A DNA stretch of 64,000 bases from the NCBI GenBank assembly GCA_013399115.1, contig VXAA01003843.1, positions 1,398,830-1,462,829 on the forward strand. The letters are read 5' to 3'. The notes beneath the pieces were generated by a model that saw only the letters and a program-made list of their open reading frames with translations, made no database searches and was not told the origin of the DNA. Shown here one piece after another: positions 1-11,447 of the stretch (the stretch's first letter is position 1; the number at the start of each line of letters is the position of its first letter). A program made the translations under genes and the position numbers. Source of the DNA: Anseranas semipalmata (taxonomy: Eukaryota; Chordata; Aves; Anseriformes; Anseranatidae).

Positions 1-30
1 TTTTTTGTTTTAAGTGTCCTTTTTCCAAAA

Positions 31-32
<2 letters not shown>

Positions 33-65
<33 letters not shown>
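33..65. repeat. poly(T) tract, 33 bp
   Basis: An uninterrupted run of 33 T. Read on the minus strand it is poly(A) and could be the tail of a decayed retroposed copy lying to its right. I see no recognisable element body there, so it is recorded as a homopolymer. Confidence 0.95.
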
Positions 66-86
66 CTTCCAGGCTAGCTGCTGATT

Positions 87-99
87 TGTGTGTGTGTGT
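87..99. repeat. short (TG)n microsatellite
   Basis: Six and a half TG units just right of the poly(T) tract. A second short TG run lies near 548-560. Confidence 0.8.
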
Positions 100-1641
100 C
101 ATACGTCACTGGGAGCACATTAATGGCAGTCAGGAACATTTCTTTTGGAATCCTCACAGATATCCCTAGTGATCCAATTTGAAGCACTGCCTGGAAAATG
201 ATTAACTCCTCTCTTTGGTCTATAAGGGATAAGATTACACAAATCTGCTCCACTGCTTCGGGCCACAGCCAACTCATTCCTGTAGACATCCTCATGTTCC
301 CCTCCAGGGACCTGTGCTTTTAAGGAGTCCTGCACGTAAGCTATTGTTGCATCTGAAGGCCAAACTGTTCCATTTAAACCCTGGTTCATAAAAGTCACTG
401 TGCTACAAAGCCCTAGGGAAAGACTAGGTTGCAAGCAGCCAGCATGACAGTGAAAACAGCACCGTGCTCTAACGTCAGCTACCCCCATTGGCCTTTTTTC
501 CCTCCTCTCCTGATCTTTCCACAAGATTTGTTATTGGTGATACTTTTTGTGTGTGTGTGGAAATAATGACTTCGTATATACCCCAAGTGTTGTGAGGTTA
601 GGTATGCAGGAACTGGCTTATTTTGCAAGTGCACAGTTGCTGTCGCTGCTCCCCTAATTTTGAAGATTGCTTGGAGTTCACTATTTCACCATGCAGTCTC
701 TTGACCTGCGTGTTAAAGCACAATGAGATGAATTGAAGAACCCATGCTGAGTTGTAAAGTCACAGCTTACTTGTTTAGGAAGCGGTTTCTTTGGTTAAGG
801 GTTTAAAATAGAAGCTCAGAAGATTTGTTAGGACAGCTCATCCTTGCACACATAACCACTTGCCCCGCTTCCTTCCGTCCAGCATGTTCCAGCCCAGTAC
901 TCCAGTTTCCATGGAGTCCCCCGTCCTCCCCAGCACTACCTGCATTTCATAGGTCTCTTCCTGTATAGAATAGTAGACATAAAAGTAAAGTATTAAAATA
1001 AATCTTATTTTGTTAGCTTTGTCATACTTGTCAACTTGATAAAGGTGGGGTTTGCTCTTGGCTTGTCTTGCTGGAGGGTTTCTCCTATGAACTGCTGAGT
1101 GTTTTGCAAGTTGTTAGGGTGCTCTGCAACGTGGTGTGTTCCTTAGTCACTCGTGTTTTCTCTCTCAGACGTGCCTTTCCTTGCCTTCAGTCACAGACAT
1201 TCCCGAAGGGTGGATAAAGCCACAGCCTGTTTTAGCGTACCTTTCACAGACACTTTTTTTTATTTTTCTTTCCCAGTTTTCTCCCCACTTTGCCCTGGCT
1301 TTATGGTGCTGCACCAACACCATGGCCCTTCCCCATGTGGAGCAGGCGGGAGGCCCTTGGGATACCCCAGAACACCTACTGACCCCAATGGGGATGAATC
1401 TGTTGGGGATTAAAACTGAACCATTCCAGAAATGGGGCAGATGTGTCCTGGCCTTGGGGTTGCCTTCACACGGTGTTTCCATGTGGCCTCCCAGCCATTT
1501 TGTTTATGGGCCTGGAACAACTGAAATTTATTGGAAAACTCTCTCTTAATTATGCCAATAGACTTCCAGAAGAATCTATAAGGTGATAAAAAACATAAAA
1601 TGAGAATTACTGCCTCCGGGTGAGGTGCAGCTTGACACAGG

Positions 1642-1998
1642 GCTGTGAGTGTTGTGCAGGGCTCACAGCGCTAATGGGGGCTCTGGGGGAGGTTTTTGCT
1701 GGGGGGCTGCTCCGGTGGGATTTTGGGCCCAGGGCAGCCCCATGGATCCACCCAAGGCCTTTTGCACTGGGGGGCCTGTGTGTGGTGCTGGGCCTGGGAA
1801 TGGCGGGCCTGTGTGCAGTGGCAGGCCCAGCTGTCGTGGTGGCAGCCTCCACATGGGGCTGAGGGGAATGTCTTGCTAGGCCTGGTCAGGGTGGGGTAGA
1901 GGGCGCCAGGCAGGCCCTCAGCTGCTAGGCTCACAACAAGAGTAATAAACTTGTGATTTTCTTCAAAATTGCACCTCTCGGGTGCCATCGCTCACAGC
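1642..1998 (+). mobile_element. possible solo LTR (unclassified)
   Basis: This GC-rich block of about 355 bp sits in AT-leaning surroundings. It is bounded by a perfect 8-bp inverted repeat, GCTGTGAG at 1642-1649 and CTCACAGC at 1991-1998. The inner edges read TG...CA, as in retroviral-type LTRs. An AATAAA signal lies at 1944-1949, about 50 bp from the right edge, where the R/U5 part of an LTR would be. Against this, I see no target-site duplication, no clear TATA box and no internal retroviral sequence nearby, and I cannot name a family. A lncRNA 3' end or a chance arrangement are alternatives. Confidence 0.3.
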
Positions 1999-3225
1999 TT
2001 TATGCTTTTTAACGCCCTCTGAGGCATGTTATTACTCCCCAGCAACCATGGCATGGGATGCTTTATCACTTAACTACATATCCCCAGTCTGAGTAACATC
2101 TCCAGTTGCTAGGCTTGTCAAGCCCTATTTAACTGATAATATTTGCCTTCCAGCTCCAGTGAAAGATCCACTGAGTTTATCCAATGGATGTTCTATCACT
2201 GCTGTGTCTTTAATGCAAATAGCTCTGATGTCTACTTGTACTTTACAAAGCTTCTTTTTGTATGATAAAAACCAACGCGGAGAAGCTTAGCCACCAATTC
2301 CTCCTGTTATCCAGGTTGTACTGCCTGGTGGCCATGTCCATGGAGGTGGAGAAGGGACACGGATGTTTTGTGGTGGTGATCACAGCCATGACCTCAAGCA
2401 CGTGGCAATTGAAAGCTATTCTTTCCCACAGGCCGAAGTCTCCTTCAACTTTGCCTTGTTGATATTTGTGAACCTCTAATTAGGTGCCCTTTCATTTTGC
2501 TTTGTGTCTGAGGATGATACCATGTCATCCTCTGTTCTCAGGAATTTAAATATTTCCAGTGACTTATGAAAAGGGCAATTCTGTCAGGCATTCTGTGACC
2601 TTTAATTCGGGAGAATGTTGTTCTTGAGGATGACTGTGGTCATTTTGTCTGCTGTGTTACTTGCAGTGATAATTTTGCAATGATGGTCACTCTAAAGCAA
2701 AGAAACACAGAAACCAAACTACAGCTTTATAAGTGTGGTCTAATGAATCCCAAAGTGAGTTCCTTCCTATCCAAGCTGTATAAAAATAAAACTTTATCTT
2801 CTTAAGTTTGCTGATGTTTAATGCATACAATGAGGTACCCCAAATGAGCCAACTGGCCTGCAAAACTAGGAAAAAAAAATGGTGAATAAGAAGTTTGGGA
2901 AAATTATATTTAGGTCATCCTGAAACTATTTATGAATTCAGGTCAAATTCTCTAACTAGTTATTCTTGGGATTTATTTTTGTCTTGACAGTCATTGTTCC
3001 CTTTTACTTAACTCAGGGGTTAATGCATTTGGTCAGAAACTGGGAATCCCCATGTCAATTCCAGTCTGCAGTTGGGTGGAGCTGGATAATCCAATTCCAC
3101 TGAATTACTAGTGCTTTTGAGTGCCTTAGGAAGAAAGGGCAGTACACTCGCAATTTCTCCCATTGGACCTATGTCCTTCCAGTATAAACTACGTTATTCC
3201 TGAGCCAGAGAACAAAAAATGACAA
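1999..3225. other. unique sequence, nothing recognised
   Basis: AT-leaning unique sequence with no repeat or coding signal that I can support. The 66-codon frame at 2262-2462 has no recognisable content. Confidence 0.6.
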
Positions 3226-3310
3226 ATACTCTCTAGCCCAGTGGTTAGCAAACACACATAGGCAACAATATACTGGATTTCAATTCCTGCTCCAACGACT
3301 GTCTCTTGTA
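3226..3310 (+). repeat. decayed tRNA-like SINE relic
   Basis: A tRNA A-box-like segment, TAGCCCAGTGGTTAGCA (3234-3250), is followed at tRNA-like spacing by a B-box-like segment, GGATTTCAATTCC (3275-3287), then 'tgctccaacgact'. This order resembles ancient amniote tRNA-derived SINEs ('...AGTGGTTAGAGCA... GGTTCAAATCC...'). It is not a functional tRNA: no cloverleaf or acceptor stem pairs. I am fairly confident of the tRNA-like origin and not of the family. Confidence 0.45.
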
Positions 3311-5499
3311 TAAAATTGCACACTAACATCAGGACACTCTAAGATTAGCTATTCTGAACCCTGGCAACCAGGCATATCTCATCTGATATGAGATGTAGAT
3401 ATCTCCAGGACTTGATAGAAATCAGCCTGCATCCATTGCTTCTTGGATCTACTCAGGAAATTAAATATCCTATCCTCTCTCTTCTTTTGCTGTTTATGAG
3501 AAGCAAATGTTTTATTGAAACAACTGTGTTTCAAGTCAAAGTCATTTTGGCTTTGCTTACTTTGGTGAGGAAACGCCAACTTATTTAAACTTTGTAAATT
3601 ATCTTTTTGACTGAAAGCAGTTACTGTCATGAATCTGTCAAGGTGGGGCCTCATTTTCTAGCTCCTAAAGGAAGGGACAAAAAAAAGCTGCTCTTAACTT
3701 ACAGAACTTGCAGTCTAGGAAACGAGATGGGCTAAATAGAGAGATGGGACAAAGTAATCTGATATGTGGTTTGGGTGACATGGGTCATGTTGGCAATGGA
3801 CTGTAGGTAGGTCTTAGTCATTTGGCAACTCTGTCAATATTTAAAAACAGCTCAAAGACAATAATTGGATCTTACTCACTGCTTCAATGTGCTTGTTAAA
3901 GGTGCTGCTAGCTACAAGCTTTTCTAGTGCAAGCATAAGGGAAATACTCAGCTCATTGACAGAAAGAGCCATGTGACCTCCCCTGTTCTTCTCGGTCTGT
4001 CCTGTGTATCTAAGAAAAGGTGGAGCTAGGCTGACATTTATTTTTCTGAGAAGAAACCAGCCTCTCTTTAAATCATTCTTTGTTTTTTTCCATCCAACTT
4101 ATAAATGACATGTTCTTTTACTGCACCCTTAACTGGAAACAGACCTAAGAGTTTTGATGAGAACATGTTTTGTCTTTTTCTTAGTAGCTGCTAGTACTGG
4201 GGAAGGTGCAGTGGACAGAATGTCAGGGAAAAATCCTATGAAACATCAACCATTAAACTTAGGCTTTTGGACCAGTTTGGGAAAGAGAGATTGATCACAA
4301 TGGCCTCTGCAATTTTGCTCAATTCCCTTATAGATCTGTTTTTGCTGGGAAAAATAAAAATTCTTTTAGGAAAGTCAGGAAGGATGAAAATACTGGGCAT
4401 AACCTGTAAGAAGGCTTGAATTTCAGAAGCAGGGAAAAGTGTGAGAGAAATAGTTAGGAAAGCTGCTCTCATTTTACAACATGCTCCTTTGTTTTGAGGT
4501 CTCCTACACAAGTGCTGGCCCCTTCTAGCTTGTGGAAGCTGGGGTGATCAGGACAGAAAGGGGCCTTCTTGGTTTGGATGTCTTGGGGTGAAACATCTCA
4601 GTCTTTCATCAGAGTCAAGTCTGATCACTAGAGAAACTGGAAAGTTGAACCAGAGCCAAGAGATATAGACTGCAGTTTAAACAGCCCCCTGCTCTCTCCT
4701 TCACAGTGAAGAACACACAGAGGTCGTCTGTATGTGTCAGGAGTAAAACCATTTTATCCCCACTGCATACAGTAACAGGTCTCTACCAGACATAAAAGCA
4801 AAGTGAAACAGTCCATTAAGCTACTAAGATGGCCCAGAACTAATCAGTTTGGGTATTTCGTATATGAATGTCTTAAAGGGAACTATTACACAGTTTTAAC
4901 CTTAGTGGAAGTACCATGGGGCCTAATCATTCTCTGTGTGCACATGGTTGTCCGCCTGAATTTCAAGTAGTAATTGATATTTACTATCTGCTACCTCAGA
5001 TGTCTTGCAAGTTGATGCCCAGCCATGTATGTTAGGAGGTGCTGAGATTTGAAGGAAAATATGTAGTGTAATGGCTCTGCATGTGTAAATGAATGTGTGA
5101 CTTGCTTTAGTTGCTGGTTGACAGAGGACGTGGGAGCCAGGATAATCAGCAGTTCCAGGATTTCTCTGTAAACAAACATAGGCAAGAGAAAAGCAGCAGC
5201 TTGCATTGGAGACATTCTCATAAATTTAGTGAGCAAAAGCACAGGATTTACTGCATGAGCTGCCAGGCCACTGATAGCCCCTGATCCTGTGGCACTGCAG
5301 GAGTGTGGAAATTCACTAAATACATTTATCTGCTGCACAGCTAATGTTCCTGTCTGACTAAAAGTACACATCCCATTGGACAAGTCATTTACAGGTGCAT
5401 CTCTAGTCAAATGGCAATTTTAAGGAGAATCTGTCTCAGCAGAAGCGTTGAGACATACAGCTCAGAGACAGTGGTAACCAGTGAGATCTTTTCCTTTTT
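3311..5499. other. unique sequence, nothing recognised
   Basis: No repeat or gene is recognised. The minus frame 4991-5410 (139 codons) contains a hydrophobic stretch in its middle but no domain I can identify and no supporting splice or promoter context. Chance is the likelier explanation. Confidence 0.55.
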
Positions 5500-5890
5500 A
5501 TTTTCCAGAGGCCACAGGTGCTTTTCTCCTTTCAGGGTTTCCAGGGCACTAATCACCATTAATCTCCCCAGCCTGCCTCGCCTGGGGCCTCCTCCACCTC
5601 TGCCCATGCTGCCCCTGGCCTAGCAGCTCCCTGCTGCCTAGGCTCGGCCACCGGTCCCTGTGCAGCCATGGGCCAGGCTTTCCGTGGTCCGCTTAGGCCT
5701 TGGGACAGCCAGAGCCAACTGTGAGGACCTTGTCCCTGTGATGCACTCAGGGACTGATGGCCCCAACCCAGGCTGCAATGAAGCTCCTGGGCCATGGACA
5801 CAGGTGTGAGTGAGGCCCCAGGTGTGGCTGGTCAGGCTAATTAAGGCCTGATGGCGGCCTCAAGGCCCTGAGATCTTCTCCCATAACTCT
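5500..5890. other. GC-rich block, unclassified
   Basis: Sharply GC-richer than its flanks, with many short G/C runs and the word 'ctaattaaggcctgatggc' near its right edge. Several overlapping open frames result simply from high GC. It could be an old repeat (LTR or SINE type) or an isolated exon-like patch. I cannot tell which. Confidence 0.4.
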
Positions 5891-6530
5891 CTTCCTTGTT
5901 CTCAGAAGATGGAAAGGAGAGAGGCAGGAAGGCATTTTCAATACAGCTTCTGGGGCTGGAAGGTATGTTTTTGGTTCTTTCTTGTACCCTGTGTTTACAA
6001 AATTTTCTGCCTCTATGTGGGCTGGGATATCCTGTTGGATTAAGAAAGCAGTCAGGCTCTTCTGGGCAAGGAATTCATAAGTGTGGTGAGGGGTATTATT
6101 GTATCTTAGCGGGTAAAAATGCATCTCTGTTTAACAAGAACTTTGTAGGCTCCTAGGCCTGCTGAACTTTAGGGATGTTTGTCTGTAGATGTCTGTGATG
6201 CATCAGGAAAATGTGCCTTCCATTTTGTGAGCTGCTTAGAGAGGATCAAACTAGGGAACCCAAGAAGACTGGAAATCAAATTTTGCTGCTGACTTCTCTG
6301 GGGTGGCTGAGAAGTTTCTAGTGTTTTGCATAGCAATGCGTTCTTTGCAAGGCGATTTGTACTGCAAAAATCTATGCTATGACTCACCATGTTCAAACGC
6401 TGTATTCAGTCGTTCATCCCACATTTTTGCTGGGTGACCTATGGATCAGTGTGTGGGCGTGTTATGTGGTGTGTATCCCCAGCTGTGCCCAGTACACAGA
6501 GGATGTGTGCATATGGGATACATTTGCCTG
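5891..6530. other. unique sequence, nothing recognised
   Basis: Unique sequence without a supported feature. Frames at 5837-6124 (minus) and 5896-6156 (plus) shadow each other. Confidence 0.55.
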
Positions 6531-6602
6531 AGAGCCTGGTGTTTTAGCAGGAAGACCTCATGCTTATGTGCTTTGGAGGTCACTGTTTCAATCCTTGGTT
6601 AA
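6531..6602 (+). repeat. decayed tRNA-like SINE relic
   Basis: A B-box-like segment, GTTTCAATCC (6585-6594), follows 'ctttggaggtcact', and a weak A-box-like 'ttttagcaggaag' (6542-6554) lies about 40 bp upstream. This resembles the tRNA-derived head of an old amniote SINE and may be related to the relic at 3226-3310. No tRNA fold is present. Confidence 0.3.
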
Positions 6603-6777
6603 GTCAAAATGTCCCATGGTGGTGCACTTAAAGCTCTGAGGTTTGCTTCAGATGAGTAGTGAAGTGCGGGGCAAGAAGGAGCAGGAGACAGACTTGCGGA
6701 TACCACGACAGGCTCAATAACCCTGCTGCCATAACTGCACCTAGCTGAGTACAGTTTCCAGAAATCCAAGACAAACC

Positions 6778-6820
6778 TTTTTTTTTTTTCTTTCTTTCTT
6801 TCTTTCTTTTTTTTTTTTCT
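6778..6820. repeat. T / (CTTT)n polypyrimidine tract
   Basis: Twelve T, then about five CTTT units, then a T run. It is a pure polypyrimidine low-complexity tract. Confidence 0.9.
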
Positions 6821-9800
6821 GGAAAGCCAGAAAGAGTGCAAACTCACTGATGGTAATTCCCTTTAGCTAACAACCCCTGCTGTCATCACTTGACCTGGAC
6901 AGAGGCTTTGCTTATAAATATTTCAGTCATCTTTAAATGGACATTAAATGTTCTAAGGAGAAAATGTAGTAAAAGGTGTTACAGTCTTTCAGATTCTTCA
7001 GTAAATTTGGCTTATATCTGTTTGTATGTGCATGTTTGCTCACTTGTCTATATGTATGTATGGTTATATGGTTCAGGAACAACACCTCTGTTTAATTGCA
7101 TGAAAGGTTGTGCCAAAAACCTGGAGGGTGATCTGAGAGCCAAGGTGGTAAGTGAAGTATGTTGCTTTGTTCTGATATTTCATGTGGAACATTAATGTCT
7201 GTGAGAAGGTAGAGTGTGGCAGAGTACAAATTTTGGGGGTCTCTGGTATATATTGCCTTTGGGAGGTGTTGGAAGCAAGTCTTCTGGACCACGGTCAGCA
7301 GAGACACCAAGATGTAGCAAACTGAAGGTGGAAAGAATGCATAGGTTTATTTTCAATGATCTATTCTTTGAAAGCTACAGGGTATATTAATGGGCCCTTC
7401 CTGTTGCTTTGCTTCCCAGGCCTTTGTATTGCTTGCTATCTCAGGGCAGCAGCAGACACTTGGAACTAGAGGGAGAAATTGCAAAGAACAGTCATCTGTG
7501 GGTTGGCCTTTGGGCACTGGTTTTCTAATATTGCTGGAGATGTATGAAGAGTTCCCTGAAAACCTCTGCCAAAGCATAATTAATACCTGGGGATCTGCCT
7601 GTGAAAAGCAATGCGTAGGCAGAGACCAAGTTTTAGGATCTGTTGAATTACTGGCAAAAGATGCTCAAGGAAATGTGGAAATGAACTAAAAATTTCCCAT
7701 ATCTATTTTTCATTAAAGTCATGATGATGGCAATTATGTTCAAAGTTCACATTGTCTTGCTTTTTATTTGTTGTTTGTGTTGCCATAACACTGGAGCAGT
7801 ATGTGGAGGTAAAAGGAAAACAATGTACTGCCATTGCAGACGTGAGCATGCACAGTGCCACAACGCTCCCTCCGAGTTCTTGCAGGCAGGAAAGCCATGG
7901 CGTTGTGCAGGAGTAAGCTGGCATCAGGGTGTGCCAGAGACAATTTGGTAACACTGCCTGGCACTATTGCAACTTTCCCCTTCCTTGCCCCTTTTGTTGT
8001 GTAACAGCAGCACAGCCTTGGTGGCATTTTGTCCCTGTCTGAAGCAGGAGCTGCCACTAACACTTTGCAGTCTAGGAAATTGTTGCTTCTCACAGAGGAC
8101 AGATGCTGCACAGGGTCCTTAAGGCTCTTGTGCCCACTAGAATTTGGTACGGTGCTCCTACTGACTTGTATTCATAACTTTCCTCTTGTTTTCAAGCACT
8201 GTGTGGTTTTGGGGAACTATAATCACAGTTGAAACCCCACTTTGCTAGGGACATGTTCCCTGTTTTTGTTCTTGTAATCAGAGTTTTGTTAAGGTTTGAA
8301 GTTATTAAACTGATCTCTGATCACACTGTGGTCTCTGGCTGAGAAAGCTGCTGAGCAAGAAATATCGCAATGCTGAGGGACTGTTCTGGGCAAGTCTTAC
8401 TCTGTACTTCCCCTGCTTTTATTCTATTCCTTATGCATCCATTGTAGGGTATTCTTGGATCTACTGTGCTAGATGGCTTTTTTGGTCAAATCAAGTAATA
8501 ACCATTTTTATCTTAAGCTCTACAGACATACCTTATCTATGGGGAAAAAAAACTACTTACACAGAAAAAGCTTATTGAAAATACTTACAATAGTGGATAA
8601 AGATATTGTGTTACTGATGTTGTAAGTGGCTAAAATTTCTTGGATAATCACATTATGGTATTACACTTGCACTTTAAAGGAATTATTCTCTGCTAGTGCA
8701 GTTTGCATCCTTCTATTCTGCAAAAGTGGAAAGGAACATTTATTCTTCATGCTGTACTGCTAAGCTGAGCAGAACTTGGTGGATGAAATTCTTGAGCTGA
8801 TGCGCCAGGTGCTTGGTGTGTCCCAGCACCACTGCAAGCCATGAAATGCTGTGAGAGGTTCTGTGGGGTCCTCTAGGAAAGCTCTCAGGTGAGCAAAGGG
8901 GTTGAATTTAGATAGCTGTGACCTCTCCAGGCTTTGGAAACTCCCAGCAGTTTATTGTTCTGTGGATATAAAGGGTGCAGTGCAAGCAGGACAGCTGCCT
9001 GCACTGTGTAACCACAAAGAAGAATCTGGGAAGGGCTGCTCGAAGTGGTGTTCACTAATAGTAGCTTCAGGTTTATGCCATAGGTCCCTGATGTACTGGT
9101 TTAGTACTCCTGAATTGTCCTAAAGCCAGTGCTTGTGAAATTGCTCTGCTCATGTGCAGCAGTCCCGAAGAATCCAATTTGCTGGGCCTGTTGAGAGCAG
9201 TACTGGTTGTTATGTGCATCTGGCAAAGACTACATTTCCCTCTTCTTGTGGGATGGGGTCACTGCGCATGAGTAGCGAAGCAGACTCTTCAGATGTTCAG
9301 TGCTTGTGGAAAGCAATCAGGCTGGCTGCACACAGTGAAAAGGACCTTTCTGACTTGTTGGGTATGTGACTGTGGATGCAAGGACCCCATGCACTCTTAT
9401 AATGTCTCTCGTATTCTCTATAAGTGGGACTGAGCCCAGATCTATGAGGTACAAGGGTGATGTTGAGTGACTCTTTCAGTTTCCTGCTACCCACCTTCTC
9501 CAGTGTTAGCTCATTTTCTTCAGCTAGTGACTATTGAACATAGCTTAGACCTATCAGGTCTTAAAAATGTAGTTGTGAAATTAAAATTCTGTTTCAATCA
9601 CAAAGCGTTGTAAATCTGAATTCCAGTCTGTTCAAGCTCCTTACAATTCTGTCACTTCTTCTCTCTATGTCAAATCCTCCGGTTCGTTTACTTCTTGATA
9701 ATGACCCACGTGGCCTAACCATGCAGTCACATAGTAGACAACATTTATGTGTATGTGTATATATAGAATTTATATCCCACTAACCTGTGTGGTGTGATTT

Positions 9801-11417
9801 GTGTATCCTGAGACAAAGCTACACTTCTGTTGTATTTCATGGCTATATTTTAAAGGTTCTTGTAACTTAATGTCTACCTGGCTTCTTCTTATTTGAGCAG
9901 AAAGTCTGAGCAAAAATAATAACAAAAAAAGCCCAACCAGTAGCTTTATCTTTCAGTGTGGAAAAGGACAGTGTGTTAATAGATGTAGAGACACCGCTGC
10001 CTTGTTTCATGTGTATGGATGCTGCTTTTAGGGTACCCAGTTCCTGCTGCCTCTTTAAAATTGTCTCTGCAGATGTGTTTTTCTCTGTATTCATTATATT
10101 AGGACTCAGGGACTTGATTAACTGTCTAAAGAAAACCTAAAGACCACCTAAGTCAGTCAAGACTGGATTGTAGGTATTTATATGCATTAGTTCAACAGGA
10201 ATTAAGCACACTAACATATTTGAAGGTCTGAATGTTAGTGCTGGTGAAAGGAGCCAGATGATGCTTTTTATATCTCCAGGTTGGAATAGAATAGCATTCT
10301 GAGTTTTCCCTGGTCACTCAGTTCCTGGCCTGACTGCTGATTTCTCATGGGAGCGATAGAGAAATGCGTTGTGCAAGCAAGGTGAGTGCACGTTGCTGAA
10401 AGAATGACCAGATCACCAGTCCACAGCAAAGTAGTCCTGGAAGAGCTGCAGGGTGGCAGCAATTCGGGTTGTAGTACCTGTAGTGTTGAACTTGAGCCTT
10501 CTGCTTGCTAGGCATGGTCCACGAGTGCAACAAGAAGCAGTGCAGTCTGGCTGGCTTGTTGCTGTCTGTTCTCTGGTTGTTGTCGTTTACAGCTCTTCTG
10601 GTGGAGGAGATGGAATCTCTTTGGGGGTGGGATGTCAGTTAGTGCGGAGCTACTGTAGATATAGCTCTGGGTTTGTGAACCCTCATATGAAGCAACTTAT
10701 TTGGGACCCACCAGGGAAGATGAGTATGTATGAACTTGTGGAGGAGATAAGGTGCTCTCTAACCAGCAGAGAAGACTTAAGGTATTTACCATGAGGTAGC
10801 TTCTTCTAAGCATACGTACGTGCCTGATAGGGTGGGAAATACTAGCCTCCAACTCGGTGATATTCACATTTAAAAAATACTTTTTCCTGTAATGAACTGC
10901 CTGGCTGCCTTTCCCCTGGAGCTCTCTGTGCTCAGTGTCTGAATTGATGATGTGGATAAGATCAAATTCAACCTGACAAAATAAGTCAGAGGATGTGAGA
11001 TCCTCCCTTTCCCTTGCTTTCTCTGTGGGGAAACAAATGTCACTTCAGCTTAGTGGAAAGTTATTTTATTGTGGATTAAGACTTTTAGATTAGCAGAATT
11101 GCACAAGTAGTTTTCTGCATGTGGAGATAGGTTTTTGGATTATTTTTTTCTTGCATGGATCTGCTTAAGATGTGATATATTAAGAAGGGGTTATTTGGTG
11201 CTGGGAACTAATTCTTTCCTGCCCTTCCTGGCAGTCACCTTCTGAGAAGAATTGCGTTGCTGGCTGCAAGATTGGGCAGAGCACTGGTGCTCAAAAGTGG
11301 TTTTGCTTTGTGCAGGGGTACGAACATTCAGAGAACAAATATTTAGTTTAAGTTATGAGCCCAATCTCTTTGCTTCAAGATGCTTAACTATTATGTTAGT
11401 TAGGTTGTCCTCATTAG
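6821..11417. other. unique sequence, nothing recognised
   Basis: A long unique stretch with no recognisable gene or repeat. The frame at 7721-7951 (plus, 76 codons) begins with a hydrophobic leader-like segment followed by scattered cysteines, but the spacing fits no family I know. The frame at 10453-10794 (113 codons) is valine- and serine-rich low-information sequence. Both are probably chance. Confidence 0.55.
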
Positions 11418-11447
11418 TTTTTTTTTTTTTTTTCTTTTTGTTTTTTC
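11418..11447. repeat. T-rich low-complexity tract
   Basis: Sixteen T, then a C and further T runs with single interruptions. Confidence 0.9.

Larger units (their letters stand above)
1..1640. other. unique non-coding sequence, left edge
   Basis: No gene is recognised. The stretch opens with a long T homopolymer and a short TG run, then unique AT-leaning sequence. Open frames at 74-295 and 120-524 (minus) and 1136-1549 (plus, 137 codons) overlap frames on the other strand or in other registers. None shows a domain, signal peptide or splice context that I recognise. I treat them as chance frames. Confidence 0.6.

Noticed and set aside
1136..1549. 137-codon plus-strand open frame
   Set aside because: Overlaps frames in other registers and on the other strand, with no family resemblance.
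4991..5410. 139-codon minus-strand open frame
   Set aside because: No recognisable domain, no splice or promoter context, and the length is compatible with chance.
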